Positions 44,858 through 54,613 of a stretch of DNA of 64,000 bases are shown in pieces. Numbering within the stretch: position 1 is the stretch's first letter; every line of letters starts with the position of its first letter. Origin of the DNA: Chryseobacterium gallinarum (GTDB lineage: Bacteria > Bacteroidota > Bacteroidia > Flavobacteriales > Weeksellaceae); NCBI RefSeq assembly GCF_001021975.1, contig NZ_CP009928.1, positions 4,158,001 to 4,222,000 of the forward strand, read 5' to 3'. Under the pieces are notes generated by a model that searched no databases, had not been told where the DNA came from, and saw nothing but the letters and a program-made list of their open reading frames with translations. The translations under genes were made by a program, and so were the position numbers.

Positions 44858-44920
44858 AATTATATATTTCATAAAAAAACCGATTTTTTTTATATATTTG
44901 TCAAAATCTAAAAATCAAAA

Positions 44921-46234
44921 ATGGCAGAATACAAATTATTGCTTCCTTCTATGGGAGAAGGGGTTATGGAAGCGACAATTATCACTTGGTTATTCAATGA
45001 AGGTGATAATGTTAAAGAAGATGATTCCGTAGTAGAAATTGCAACAGATAAAGTAGATTCAGATGTACCGACACCAGTTTCGGGAAAAATTGTAAAAATT
45101 TTAAAGCAAAAAGATGAAGTTGCAAAAGTAGGTGAGCCGATTGCTATTTTAGAAATTGAAGGTGAAGGAACGGCTTCAGAAGAAGAAGTATCATCAGAAA
45201 CAACAACAGCCGCTGCTCCGGATACCGAAACATTAAAAACGATTGAAGAGCCTTTAAAAACAGCAGCAACTTCAACGACAGAATTCTCAGGAGATCTTTA
45301 TTTATCTCCATTAGTAAAATCTATTGCACAACAGGAAAATATTTCTGAAGCTGAGCTGAAATCTATCAAAGGAAGTGGTCTGGAAGGAAGAATTACCAAG
45401 GAAGATATATTAGGATATGTTTCCAACAGAGGAAACCAACCTGCTCCACAGGCGGCTCCTGCACCAACCGCTGTTACTCCGCAACCAGCAGTTTCAGCCC
45501 CTGCAGCTACCGTTCCGGTAAGTGCTGGTGACGAAATCATTCCTATGGACAGAATGAGAAAGATCATCGCTGAAAACATGGTAAAAGCTAAGCAAATTGC
45601 TCCTCATGTTACTTCTTTCATTGAAACAGACGTTACCAACGTTGTAAAATGGAGAAATAAAAACAAAGCGATTTTCGAAAAACGTGAAGGTGAAAAACTG
45701 ACTTTCATGCCAATTTTTGTAAAAGCGGTAGTGAAAGCAATTCAGGATTTCCCGATGATCAACGTTTCTGTAAGTGGTGAAAACATCATCAAGAAGAAAA
45801 ACATCAATATTGGTATGGCTACTGCCCTTCCGGATGGTAACCTTATTGTTCCTGTTATCAAAAATGCAGATCAGCTGTCTCTTTCAGGACTGGCAAAAGC
45901 CATTAATGACCTGGCATACCGGGCAAGAAATAAAAAACTAAGACCTGAAGATACTCAGGGAGCAACCTATACAATTTCTAACGTAGGAAGTTTCGGAAAC
46001 CTTATGGGAACTCCAATTATTCCTCAGCCTCAGGTGGCTATTTTAGCAATTGGGGCTATCGTTAAAAAGCCTGCAGTTCTTGAAACCAAAGATGGTGACG
46101 TAATCGCGATCAGAAACTTAATGTTCATGTCTCACTCTTATGATCACAGAGTAGTTGACGGATCCTTAGGAGGAATGATGCTGAAGCATGTTCACGACTA
46201 TCTTGAAAACTGGGATCTGAACACGGAAATATAA
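44921..46234 (+). CDS. 2-oxoacid dehydrogenase complex E2 (dihydrolipoamide acyltransferase)
   Basis: A 437-residue protein. A lipoyl domain with the modified lysine K44 (ATDKVDSDVP), an Ala/Pro-rich linker, the E3/E1-binding domain (YLSPLVKSIAQQENISEAEL, about 126-160), a second Ala/Pro linker, and a catalytic domain with SYDHRVVDGSLGG near the C-terminus carrying the active-site histidine and aspartate. It transfers an acyl group from E1 to CoA. Branched-chain or pyruvate type cannot be told apart; E1 is not adjacent. The succinyl type is encoded separately at 62063. Confidence 0.9.
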   Translation: MAEYKLLLPSMGEGVMEATIITWLFNEGDNVKEDDSVVEIATDKVDSDVPTPVSGKIVKILKQKDEVAKVGEPIAILEIEGEGTASEEEVSSETTTAAAPDTETLKTIEEPLKTAATSTTEFSGDLYLSPLVKSIAQQENISEAELKSIKGSGLEGRITKEDILGYVSNRGNQPAPQAAPAPTAVTPQPAVSAPAATVPVSAGDEIIPMDRMRKIIAENMVKAKQIAPHVTSFIETDVTNVVKWRNKNKAIFEKREGEKLTFMPIFVKAVVKAIQDFPMINVSVSGENIIKKKNINIGMATALPDGNLIVPVIKNADQLSLSGLAKAINDLAYRARNKKLRPEDTQGATYTISNVGSFGNLMGTPIIPQPQVAILAIGAIVKKPAVLETKDGDVIAIRNLMFMSHSYDHRVVDGSLGGMMLKHVHDYLENWDLNTEI

Positions 46235-46341
46235 GTACGGGTAATAAGCAATGAGTAACTTACTTATTGTCTATTATAATTGATGGAGGATAAGTGATAA
46301 TTGATTAATGATTCAGGCTTATCCGGTATATTTAAAATGAT

Positions 46342-46372
46342 AAACCTTCGATATATTATCGGAGGTTTTTTT
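46342..46372 (+). terminator. Terminator of the E2 gene
   Basis: AAACCTTCGATA (46342-46353) pairs with TATCGGAGGTTT (46357-46368) with one G-U pair, then a run of T. Confidence 0.75.
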
Positions 46373-46457
46373 GTAGATCAATCTGTGTATCTTTGAATTA
46401 AGAAGTAACATAAACAGGATTCAGGTTGTCTAATATAAGAACATAACCAAATTACAT

Positions 46458-47888
46458 ATGAAGCAATTCATTTTGACCACATTAGCGTTAAGTATTTCTA
46501 TAATGGTCTTCTCTCAGAAAGCTGAACAATCGGCATTGATTGATCAGTATGTGAAAGAAATGATTACCATCAACCAGATCCCTGGTTTGGCTATTGGAGT
46601 CATAAAAGATGATAAGATTATTTTCCAGCAATATTATGGCAGAGAAACGCTGGAAAGTGATAAAAAGGTTGATTCAAATTCAATGTTCAGGATATATTCC
46701 ACTTCAAAATTGATGTCAAATGTTGGTGTTTTTCAACTGGTTGAAAAAGGTCAATTATCTTTAGAAGACAATATTTCAAAGTATATTGAAAACCTCCCTA
46801 AAGAATGGCAGGATGTTAAAGTAAAACATCTATTGACGCATTCTTCTGGAATTCCTAATCTTATTGCTTATAATGATATTTTAGCAGATGATTCTCATGC
46901 CAAGGTTATTGAAAGACTGGCTAAGGAAAAAATGGAATTTAAAACAGGAAATCAATTCAGTTATAACCAGACCAATTATTTTCTTCTTACCATGATTATC
47001 GAAAAAATCACGGGACAGTCTTTTGAAGATTTCATTATAAACAACCAGTTTTCAGATGCTAAAAACCAGGTTGTTTTTTCTTCAAATGCTCTTGAAACAA
47101 TCCCCCATCGTGTTGTAAAATACAATTACAATGCTGCAAAAGAACAATATGAAAAATCCACAGATGTTAATGGAACTCGGGCTCATTCCGCCAATGGAAT
47201 AGCAATCACACTTCCTGCCTTTTTAAAATGGAGCATCCATCTTAGTAAAAATGAGTTACTTCATCAAAAAACCAAAGAAATGATGTGGCAGCCTTTTGAT
47301 TTCGGTAATAAAAAAGATGTTTTTTCCTACGGATGGGACATTACGAAAGTAAATAATATAACCTCTTACAATTTTTCCGGTGGCAATGTAAGCTCCTATA
47401 AAATTTATCCGAAAAATAATCTGGCAATAGTTATGATGTCTAACGGATACAGTTTATTTCCTGTTCAATACCGGATTGTCAATCACATTGCAGCTATTAT
47501 TGATAAAAGTTTAGCAGACGACTATTCATTAGCAGAAGAAACCATCATCTCTGAATTTTCAAAAAAAAATAATCCTGATGCAGAAAAAATCTACTATTCA
47601 ATGAAAGCAAAAAATTCAAAATGGAATTTTGAAAACACATTGAATGAAATAGGTTATATTCTTTTGAGAAATTCGAGAATTGATGAAGCCGTTAAGGTAT
47701 TTTCTTTAAATGCCAAGGAAAATCCACAATCGGCAAATGCCTTTGACAGCTTGGGTGAAGGTTACTTTTTATCCAAAAATTATGCTTTAGCTTTAGAGAA
47801 TTATAAAAAATCCTTAGCATTAAATCCTGATAATACCAATGCTGTAAATATGATTCATAAGCTAGAAGATCTGATGAAAAAGAAATAA
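46458..47888 (+). CDS. Secreted serine hydrolase (beta-lactamase-like) with TPR tail
   Basis: A 476-residue protein with a signal peptide MKQFILTTLALSISIMVFSQ. The class C-like serine hydrolase domain shows S81-x-x-K84 (YSTSKLMS) and LLTHSSGIPN (about 125-134). SYNQTNYFLL (about 173-182) stands where the usual YxN motif is, here reading YNQ. FSGGNVSSYKIYPKNN takes the place of the HTG-like box. The C-terminus (about 395-470) has tetratricopeptide-like helices (ENPQSANAFDSLGEGYFLSK). Likely a peptidase or esterase of the periplasm; resistance activity is not implied. Confidence 0.85.
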   Translation: MKQFILTTLALSISIMVFSQKAEQSALIDQYVKEMITINQIPGLAIGVIKDDKIIFQQYYGRETLESDKKVDSNSMFRIYSTSKLMSNVGVFQLVEKGQLSLEDNISKYIENLPKEWQDVKVKHLLTHSSGIPNLIAYNDILADDSHAKVIERLAKEKMEFKTGNQFSYNQTNYFLLTMIIEKITGQSFEDFIINNQFSDAKNQVVFSSNALETIPHRVVKYNYNAAKEQYEKSTDVNGTRAHSANGIAITLPAFLKWSIHLSKNELLHQKTKEMMWQPFDFGNKKDVFSYGWDITKVNNITSYNFSGGNVSSYKIYPKNNLAIVMMSNGYSLFPVQYRIVNHIAAIIDKSLADDYSLAEETIISEFSKKNNPDAEKIYYSMKAKNSKWNFENTLNEIGYILLRNSRIDEAVKVFSLNAKENPQSANAFDSLGEGYFLSKNYALALENYKKSLALNPDNTNAVNMIHKLEDLMKKK

Positions 47889-48112
47889 ATATATTGGATT
47901 TTTTAGTATTGCTCACTCTGATTAAAATTCTTGATTGAAAGGTTCTTGTTGTTTACCCTCAAAAGTAAAAATAAATATCTCTTATCTTTTTATCATTAAT
48001 CTGATTGGATACCAAAGACACTAAGTATTGATAATGCTTAATGGCCGCAAAATTTTCAGAAGACCTATAATTCTCAAAATTTTGCCGTAATTTCATCCCA
48101 CAAAATGAACAA

Positions 48113-49465
48113 ATGCTGAAAATCCTTGTCCTGATACGAAGATCCATTAAAAATTCCTTTGATAATATCCGCAATGAACAGCTGAAGTACAACCTTCTTC
48201 AGGCCATTCCTTTCTGGATAGGCTCAGTGATTACCGGCTTTTTTGCTGTATTATATGCACAACTATTTGCCTGGGGAGAAAACCTCCTGAATTTCATTCT
48301 TGACTGGCATACGTGGATGATATTTATCATTGCTCCTGTAGGTTTTGTGCTTTCATGGTGGCTGGTAAAAGAATTTGCTCCCAATGCCAAAGGAAGTGGT
48401 ATCCCGCAAGTGATGGCCGCAGTGGAACTGGCCAATCCTAAAGAACATAAAAAGATCAGAAGCCTTTTAAGCCTTAAAATCATCATTTTTAAAATTATTT
48501 CCTCAGTAGTTCTGGTGATCGGAGGTGGTGCCGTAGGACGTGAAGGTCCTACCATTCAGATTGCCGGCTCGGTTTTCAGAAAAGTAAACGAATATCTTCC
48601 GGATTGGTGGCCTAAAATCTCCAAGAAAAATATGATCATGACAGGAGCTGCGGCCGGGCTTGCTGCTGCTTTTAACACTCCTCTCGGAGGAATTGTTTTC
48701 GCTGTAGAGGAATTGTCGAAAACACATATCAATTATTTTAAAACAGCTTTATTTACGGCGGTTATTATCGCCGGCTTAACTGCCCAAACCCTGGCCGGGT
48801 CTTATTTATATCTGGGTTATCCAAAAACAAATGATGTTTCTTTAATGATCATGTTTCCGATCATTCTGGTGGCTGCCACAGCCGGGATTCTTGCCAGCCA
48901 GCTTTCCGTGGTTATGCTAAAAATTAACGGCTGGAAAAAGAAAACACTGAAAACAGATAAAGCTAATGTTATTTTCCTGATTGCATGTGCTTTGTTTATA
49001 GCCTCTATCGCTTATTTTATTAACAGAGAAATCCTGGGCTCCGGAAAAGAAATTATGGAGCGTGTCCTTTTCACCAAAGACAAACATGAAGATTGGTATG
49101 TCCCGGTTTTAAGAATGCTGGGCCCTGCCCTGTCTTTCACTTCCGGAGGTGCAGGAGGAATTTTTGCTCCGGCTCTTACTGCGGGGGCCAGTATTGGTTC
49201 CGTTATTTCAGGAGCAATTCATCTCACTCCCAATGAAACCAATGTAGTCATTCTTGGTGGGATGGTTGCTTTCCTTACAGGAATTACCAGAGCGCCGTTT
49301 ACATCAGCCATCATTGTATTGGAAATGACCGACAGACATTCACTGATTTTTCATCTGATGCTGGCCGGGATGGTTTCTTCTATTGCCTCTATTTTGGTAA
49401 GCAGGCATTCTTTATATGATGTTTTGAAAGTGAATTTTTTAACAGAAATCAGGCAACGTGATTAG
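48113..49465 (+). CDS. ClC family chloride channel/transporter
   Basis: A 450-residue membrane protein with the ClC selectivity-filter motifs: GSGIPQVMAA (about 96-105), GREGPTIQIAGS (about 142-153) and GGIFAPALTAG (about 344-354). About a dozen hydrophobic helices; no CBS domains, so it is the short form. Probably an anion channel or a chloride/proton exchanger. Gating glutamate is in GREGP. Stand-alone gene, no clear promoter or terminator. Confidence 0.92.
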   Translation: MLKILVLIRRSIKNSFDNIRNEQLKYNLLQAIPFWIGSVITGFFAVLYAQLFAWGENLLNFILDWHTWMIFIIAPVGFVLSWWLVKEFAPNAKGSGIPQVMAAVELANPKEHKKIRSLLSLKIIIFKIISSVVLVIGGGAVGREGPTIQIAGSVFRKVNEYLPDWWPKISKKNMIMTGAAAGLAAAFNTPLGGIVFAVEELSKTHINYFKTALFTAVIIAGLTAQTLAGSYLYLGYPKTNDVSLMIMFPIILVAATAGILASQLSVVMLKINGWKKKTLKTDKANVIFLIACALFIASIAYFINREILGSGKEIMERVLFTKDKHEDWYVPVLRMLGPALSFTSGGAGGIFAPALTAGASIGSVISGAIHLTPNETNVVILGGMVAFLTGITRAPFTSAIIVLEMTDRHSLIFHLMLAGMVSSIASILVSRHSLYDVLKVNFLTEIRQRD

Positions 49466-49550
49466 TTGAAAATAAATAAATTTGGTTTTCATAGTATACA
49501 AAAACATCTGTTATGGACTGGCCGCAACCAGCAACTATTTCACATTACTA

Positions 49551-49581
49551 TTGTATATTACAAATATATTCTCTACTTTTG
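49551..49581 (+). promoter_or_regulatory. Predicted promoter of the rpsF operon
   Basis: TTG (49551-49553), a 20-nt spacer and TACTTTTG (49574-49581), an excellent match to the Bacteroidota consensus, 35 nt before rpsF. Confidence 0.7.
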
Positions 49582-49615
49582 CACCTCGAAATAATTAACA
49601 AATTCATTTAACATT

Positions 49616-49957
49616 ATGAACAATTACGAAACTGTTTTCATTTTAACTCCCGTTCTATCTGAGTCACAGGTAGAGGAAGCAGTGAACAAGTATGTAGATC
49701 TTATCAAAGAAAAGAACTGCGAAATCGTTGCTAAAGAAAACTGGGGATTAAAAAAATTAGCTTATCCAATCCAATTGAAAAAGAACGGATTTTACACTTT
49801 AATTGAATTTAAAGGAGAAGGTTCTGTAGTTGCTGATTTAGAATTAGCATTCAAGCGTGACGAAAGAGTAATCCGTTACCTTACTACAAAACTTGACAAA
49901 CACGCTGTTGAGTACGCTGTAACTAGAAGAGCAAAAGTAAAAGCAGCTAAAGCTTAA
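49616..49957 (+). CDS. rpsF: 30S ribosomal protein S6
   Basis: A 113-residue protein starting [21 protein letters not shown] with the S6 core [26 protein letters not shown]. It binds 16S rRNA together with S18, whose gene follows 31 nt later. Length is normal; the basic tail ends [10 protein letters not shown]. Confidence 0.97.
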   Translation: MNNYETVFILTPVLSESQVEEAVNKYVDLIKEKNCEIVAKENWGLKKLAYPIQLKKNGFYTLIEFKGEGSVVADLELAFKRDERVIRYLTTKLDKHAVEYAVTRRAKVKAAKA

Positions 49958-49988
49958 TTATTAACCCTATTTTTTAAAAAGACAAGAC

Positions 49989-50291
49989 ATGGCAATAGAT
50001 GAAATGGCTAAACAAGCCTCAGCAGGAGGAGAATCAGAAGTAAAATTCCTTACTCCGCTTGATATCAATACAAAATCTGAAAAGAAATATTGTAGATTCA
50101 AAAAATACGGAATTAAGCACGTTGATTACAAAGATGCTGATTTCTTATTACAGTTCGTGAACGAGCAAGGTAAAATTTTACCAAGAAGATACACCGGAAC
50201 TTCTTTAAAATACCAAAGAAAAGTTTCTGCTGCTATCAAAAGAGCAAGACACCTTGCATTACTACCATACGTAGCTGACTTATTAAAATAA
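49989..50291 (+). CDS. rpsR: 30S ribosomal protein S18
   Basis: A 100-residue protein with the S18 core [25 protein letters not shown] and [33 protein letters not shown]. The N-terminal 20 residues ([18 protein letters not shown]) are an extension beyond the usual bacterial S18, as in many Bacteroidota. Partner of S6 in the 30S platform. Second gene of the operon. Confidence 0.96.
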   Translation: MAIDEMAKQASAGGESEVKFLTPLDINTKSEKKYCRFKKYGIKHVDYKDADFLLQFVNEQGKILPRRYTGTSLKYQRKVSAAIKRARHLALLPYVADLLK

Positions 50292-50310
50292 GACAAAAAT
50301 AAACAAGAAG

Positions 50311-50345
50311 AAAGAGGAAAGATCCAGATCTTTTTCTCTTTTTTT
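50311..50345 (+). terminator. Hairpin plus T-run between rpsR and rplI
   Basis: Arms AAAGAGGAAAGATC (50311-50324) and GATCTTTTTCTCTTT (50327-50341) pair with one bulge, then T's. A second small hairpin AAGAC/GTCTT at 50407-50420 with T-run follows. They may attenuate transcription into rplI, or end the rpsFR message. Confidence 0.55.
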
Positions 50346-50471
50346 AAGTTGCTGAATACATCATTAATTCTAACGATTTTTAGATTAAAGAAAAGAAATA
50401 ATTTCTAAGACATCAGTCTTTTTTCTTTTTTCTTTGCTCTTTTCTCTAAAACTAAAAAACGGACAACAACA

Positions 50472-50972
50472 ATGGAAATTATCCTAAAAAAAGACGTAGA
50501 AAACTTAGGACTTGAGTTTGATACAGTAAACGTAAAGCCAGGTTATGCTAGAAACTTCTTAATCCCTCAAGGATTTGCACTTTTAGCTACCCCTAAAAAC
50601 AAAGCTGCTTTAGAAGCTACATTAGAAGCCAGAAAAGAAGAAGAAGCTAAATTAATCGCTGCTGCTAACGCTGTAGTTGATCAATTGAAGAAAACTTCTA
50701 TCACTATTCCTGCAAAAGTAGGTAGCGGTGATAAACTATTCGGATCTATCAACAATGCTGATCTATCTGCTGCTTTAGAAAAAGCTGGTGTTTCTGTAGA
50801 GAAAAAATACATCAAAATCCCTGGTAACACAATCAAAAGAACTGGTAAATTCTCAGCTCTTATCAGACTTCACAGAAATGTTGAGTACAATTATGAGTTT
50901 GATATCGTTTCTGATGCTCCGGTTGAAGCTGCTCCTGCTAAAAAAGAAGAAGCTAAAACTGAAGAAGCTTAA
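50472..50972 (+). CDS. rplI: 50S ribosomal protein L9
   Basis: A 166-residue protein: N-domain MEIILKKDVENLGLEFDTVNVKPGYARNFLIPQGFALLAT, the long connecting helix (about 45-75) and a C-domain ending near 148. A 20-residue Ala/Glu/Lys tail (PVEAAPAKKEEAKTEEA) follows, seen in Bacteroidota L9 proteins. It binds 23S rRNA at the L1 stalk base. It is separated from rpsR by 180 bp with two hairpins. Confidence 0.96.
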   Translation: MEIILKKDVENLGLEFDTVNVKPGYARNFLIPQGFALLATPKNKAALEATLEARKEEEAKLIAAANAVVDQLKKTSITIPAKVGSGDKLFGSINNADLSAALEKAGVSVEKKYIKIPGNTIKRTGKFSALIRLHRNVEYNYEFDIVSDAPVEAAPAKKEEAKTEEA

Positions 50973-51002
50973 TAAGCGACCGAGAATTTCTCACCATATA
51001 GG

Positions 51003-51032
51003 ACCATCTCAATTTTTGAGGTGGTTTTTTTG
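51003..51032 (+). terminator. Terminator of rplI
   Basis: ACCATCTCA (51003-51011) and TGAGGTGGT (51017-51025) with one G-U pair and seven T's after it. Confidence 0.85.
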
Positions 51033-51183
51033 TGCCCCGTTCTTTTTTACAAACAAAAAACTTCTTCAGGCCGGTTGTGCAGCAGTTTTTAGTATAATGC
51101 CTTGAAAATATTACTGTAAAAAAATTAAAAAGATCAGGATCTGGATTCACACGGTTCTTTACAGGTCTCTACGAATTTTAAAT

Positions 51184-51987
51184 CTACCGGTCTCCTCTTA
51201 ATTTCTGCTGATACTCCGTTGGCGCAACCCCAATCACTTTTTTAAAAATATTGCTGAAAGATGACAGACTGTTGTAACCTACCATCATTGCAATTTCGTA
51301 CATATTGTATTTTCCTTCCAGCATCAATTCAAGGGAACGGGTAATTCTTAAAGCTCTTAAAAACCGGACGTAATTCATGCCCAGAATCTCTTTAAACTTT
51401 CTGGAAAGGGTTCGGGTACTCATTCCGAACTCTTTGGCCGTAGATTCAATGGTAAGGGGCTTTTCCAGGTTGGCATGAATATATCTTGCAATCTTCAGTA
51501 ATGTTTCATCTTTGGGAAAAGGATGTTGTACAGGAAATGCCAGTTTTTTATCTCTTTTTTCAGGTAGAATTCCTTTTAACGCTTTAAGAAAATAATACTT
51601 AGATCCATCATTTTTTGTGATTTTCCCATCCCAGTCTTTGGTATATAAAATCATTTCCCTTAGCAGCTCATTGACTGAATAAATATTAATTTCATCAAAA
51701 AAGCCACTTTCATTTTTTTCTTTTTTAAAGTAAAAATTATACAGATCTACTTTAGGGCTTGTAGAAAATAGATAATGAGGCGTGCCCGCAGGAATCCACA
51801 TAAAGCATCTTGCCGGAAGATACCAATGTTTTAAATCTGTAAAAACATGTACAATTCCCCCTTCCGCATAGACCAGCTGTGCAGAACTGTGATAATGAAT
51901 ATCCGTGGTAATATTTCCCGTAAGCACATGATACACGTAAAATTCAGCATCATCGTCTTCTACTGCCTGAAAATGACTGTCATTCAT
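51184..51987 (-). CDS. AraC family transcriptional regulator
   Basis: Start set at the ATG at 51987; the TTG before it is less likely. The 267-residue protein has an N-terminal cupin-like sensor domain (DIHYHSSAQLVYAEGGIVHV, WIPAGTPHYLF, about 30-90). A C-terminal AraC double HTH follows (about 165-262, PLTIESTAKEFGMSTRTLSR, NMYEIAMMVGYNSLSSFSNIF). It is divergent from the TolC-HlyD-MFS operon across about 135 bp, so it is probably that operon's regulator, responding to a small molecule. Confidence 0.9.
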   Translation of the reverse strand: MNDSHFQAVEDDDAEFYVYHVLTGNITTDIHYHSSAQLVYAEGGIVHVFTDLKHWYLPARCFMWIPAGTPHYLFSTSPKVDLYNFYFKKEKNESGFFDEINIYSVNELLREMILYTKDWDGKITKNDGSKYYFLKALKGILPEKRDKKLAFPVQHPFPKDETLLKIARYIHANLEKPLTIESTAKEFGMSTRTLSRKFKEILGMNYVRFLRALRITRSLELMLEGKYNMYEIAMMVGYNSLSSFSNIFKKVIGVAPTEYQQKLRGDR

Positions 51988-52123
51988 CAAATAAAGATAA
52001 GAAGTTTTTTTTAAATGGCGTAAATGAGCAAATCTTTTTCTGCTTTCACAAATCGTGACTATTACCGGCCGTCGTAACTTTGCTGCATCAAAATCTTTTT
52101 AGCAAAAATCTTTTAATAAATTT

Positions 52124-53458
52124 ATGAATATGATATTGAACGCATGCCGATATCAGTGCATTGCGTTGTGCTTATTACTGAGCCATTTTTTACCTGCACA
52201 AATGATAGACTATCACAACCTTGGCTTACAACAAGCTATTAAGATAGGCTTGAAAAACAACAAAAATATCCGGATCAGCCATCTGAAACAGGAAATGTCT
52301 GTTACAAAAGAGAAGGATCTTGCAATGGAAAGGCTTCCGGACATTGAATTCCATACCAGTTATAATCAGGTAACCAATCTTTTCCAATACCAGAATGGTG
52401 TATTCAATACCCCTGCAAAATACGATGTCATCAATGGAATGTATGATTTTACCTTATCAGCTTCCATTCCGGTATATATGGGTGGAAAAATAAAAAACAC
52501 CGAAAAGAAAGCAGCTATTGATACGGAAATCTCTGCATTAAAAACCCATCGGGATGAAAGACAGCTTACCATGGAAATTATTACAGCTTTTCTGCAGATT
52601 CATCATTTAAAAGAGCAACAAAACCTTATCAATGACAAGATGAAAGAAGATTCCGTGAACATTAAACAGGTAAAAGTACTGAAAGCGAATGGTGTTGTAA
52701 CGATAAATGAAGTATTAAGAACTTCTTTACAGCTATCCAATCATAAAATGAGCTGGACGGAGCTGGATAATGATATCCAGATTGCCGAACACAAATTGAA
52801 AACCATACTTTCACTACCTGAAAAGCAAGAAATACATGTAAATACGGAAGACCTTATTTCAGACAAAGCAGCAATACCCTACATCGATGAGCTGATAGAA
52901 ACTGCTTTGAATAAAAATGAATCTGTTGAAATCTCCCACAAAAACCTTTCTTTAAAAGAGCTGGATCAAAAGATAACCAAGGCTAATTATTTACCGAAGG
53001 TGACAGCGGGTGGAGAATATTTTCTGAAATATCCCAATATGATGTTTTTTCCTCCGGAACCTTATGCCTATCGTCTGGGAATGGTGGGAGTGAATCTTAC
53101 CTATCCTATAGAAAACCTGTATAAGAACAAATACAAAATGCAGGAGGCCAGGGAAAACATTGATCTGGCCAGACTTCAGGTTGAAGAGAACGAAGAAAAA
53201 ATAAGGCATAGCGTCTATGAAGCTTACAAAAGGTTTGAGGAAACAGACCAGAAGGTAAAAATTGCTGAAGAAGCTATTGACCAGGCTAAAGAGAATTACC
53301 GTATTGTAAAAACCAAATACGCCAACAAACTCAGCCTGATTACGGAACTCATTGATGCAGACAATGCTTATCTGGAAGCCGAATCTAATCTTATCTCTGT
53401 AAAAATTAACCGACAGCTCAAATATTATCAACTCCAATATACGATAGGAAACTTATAA
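52124..53458 (+). CDS. TolC family outer membrane efflux protein
   Basis: A 444-residue protein with a signal peptide (ends near LSHFLPAQ) and the two long coiled-coil hairpins of TolC-like channels (about 45-230 and 255-430). LGLQQAIKIGLKNNKNIRISHLKQEMSV lies near the start and VNLTYPIENLYKNKYKMQEARENIDLARLQVEEN in the second repeat. It forms the outer-membrane duct of the efflux pump encoded in this operon. HlyD follows after 5 nt. Confidence 0.9.
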   Translation: MNMILNACRYQCIALCLLLSHFLPAQMIDYHNLGLQQAIKIGLKNNKNIRISHLKQEMSVTKEKDLAMERLPDIEFHTSYNQVTNLFQYQNGVFNTPAKYDVINGMYDFTLSASIPVYMGGKIKNTEKKAAIDTEISALKTHRDERQLTMEIITAFLQIHHLKEQQNLINDKMKEDSVNIKQVKVLKANGVVTINEVLRTSLQLSNHKMSWTELDNDIQIAEHKLKTILSLPEKQEIHVNTEDLISDKAAIPYIDELIETALNKNESVEISHKNLSLKELDQKITKANYLPKVTAGGEYFLKYPNMMFFPPEPYAYRLGMVGVNLTYPIENLYKNKYKMQEARENIDLARLQVEENEEKIRHSVYEAYKRFEETDQKVKIAEEAIDQAKENYRIVKTKYANKLSLITELIDADNAYLEAESNLISVKINRQLKYYQLQYTIGNL

Positions 53459-53463
53459 TAACT

Positions 53464-54510
53464 ATGGCAAAAAAACAACTGACACAAAAGGAAAAAAGAA
53501 TCAACAGGGTCATCACGTTACTGGCCTGGATCCTGATCATAAGCGGAATAACAGGAATGGTAAGTTTTTATCTTTTTTCGAGAAAAAATGTAACTACGAA
53601 TGATGCACAGATTGAGCAATATATTACTCCCGTATCCAGCAAAGTATCAGGATTCATCAAAACGATAAAATTTAATGAAAATCAGTTTGTACATCAGGGA
53701 GACACGTTAATTGTCATTGACAACAGGGAGTTTGTCAATCAGGTACATATGGCAGAGGCGAGTCTTCATGCCAATACTGAAAATATTACAACCATTCAGA
53801 GTGGTGTTACTACGAAGGAAAGTGATACCAGGATTATAGAAGCGAAAATTGCTTCTGCAAAAATTGATATCTGGAAAAATGAACAGGATTATAAAAGATA
53901 TCAGAATCTGTTGGCGGAAGATGCTGCCACAGAACAAGAGTTTGAGAATGTGAAAGCTTCCTATGAACAGGCCAAAGCGAATCTTCTGGCTCTGGAGCAA
54001 CAAAAAAACGCAATAAAAGCAGGTGCTAATGAACAACAAACGAAAGTAGCTCCTGCAAAAAGCCAGATACAACAAAGCGCCGCCAGCCTGAACAATGCCA
54101 AGCTTTTCCTGTCATATACGGTAATTACAGCTCCTTATGACGGTTGGGTAGGCAAAAAAACGATTCAGGAAGGACAATTGATCAAAGAAGGCCAGGCCCT
54201 GGTACAAATTGTCAGCAAAGAAAAATGGATTATTGCCAATTACAAAGAAACCCAACTTGGACAAATTGATCCCAAACAGGAAGTAACAATTACGGCAGAT
54301 GCCTATCCTGATATTGAATTTAAAGGAAAAATTGTTTCTGTTTCCCCGGCATCCGGTTCTCAATTTTCCCTTGTGAAACCTGATAATGCAACCGGGAACT
54401 TTGTAAAAATAGAGCAAAGATTTCCTGTAAAAATTATTCTTGATAATAATAAAGAGAACGAAAAATTACTCTCCGGAATGAATGTTCTGGTGAGTGCGAA
54501 AAAAATATAA
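53464..54510 (+). CDS. HlyD/EmrA family membrane fusion protein
   Basis: A 348-residue adaptor with an N-terminal membrane helix (about 15-38, VITLLAWILIISGITGMVSFYLFS). The biotinyl-lipoyl split half motif VSSKVSGFIKTIKFNENQFVHQGDTLIVIDNREF follows. A coiled-coil arm (about 90-200), the returning lipoyl half (VITAPYDGWVGKKTIQEGQLIKEG) and a beta-barrel domain (SKEKWIIANYKETQLGQI) complete it. It links the inner-membrane pump to TolC. It starts 5 nt after the TolC gene. Confidence 0.92.
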   Translation: MAKKQLTQKEKRINRVITLLAWILIISGITGMVSFYLFSRKNVTTNDAQIEQYITPVSSKVSGFIKTIKFNENQFVHQGDTLIVIDNREFVNQVHMAEASLHANTENITTIQSGVTTKESDTRIIEAKIASAKIDIWKNEQDYKRYQNLLAEDAATEQEFENVKASYEQAKANLLALEQQKNAIKAGANEQQTKVAPAKSQIQQSAASLNNAKLFLSYTVITAPYDGWVGKKTIQEGQLIKEGQALVQIVSKEKWIIANYKETQLGQIDPKQEVTITADAYPDIEFKGKIVSVSPASGSQFSLVKPDNATGNFVKIEQRFPVKIILDNNKENEKLLSGMNVLVSAKKI

Positions 54511-54527
54511 ACCTGATGGAAAAGATG

Positions 54528-54545
54528 GAAGTGGGAAGCTGGGAC
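54528..54545. repeat. Solo half of the CTTCCAGC repeat
   Basis: GGAAGTGGGAAGCTGGGA resembles the arms of the repeats at 37868 and 56331 but lacks its inverted partner here. Confidence 0.5.
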
Positions 54546-54613
54546 TAAAATAACCATTCATTTTCTTATTTCGAACTTGGTTTAAATTATTTCAAATTAC
54601 CGGATTTATCATC

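Noticed and set aside
46235-46320. Possible third family of dispersed hairpin in the gap after the E2 gene
   Set aside because: AATAAG...CTTATT arms near 46250-46280 are short and A/T-rich, so the match may be chance; no second copy was found in this window.
49518-49531. CTGG-CCGCAA-CCAG hairpin before rpsF as an S6:S18-binding leader
   Set aside because: The small hairpin contains CCG as in the known autoregulatory motif, but it lies upstream of the strong -33/-7 promoter at 49551-49581 and so would not be in the rpsF transcript.
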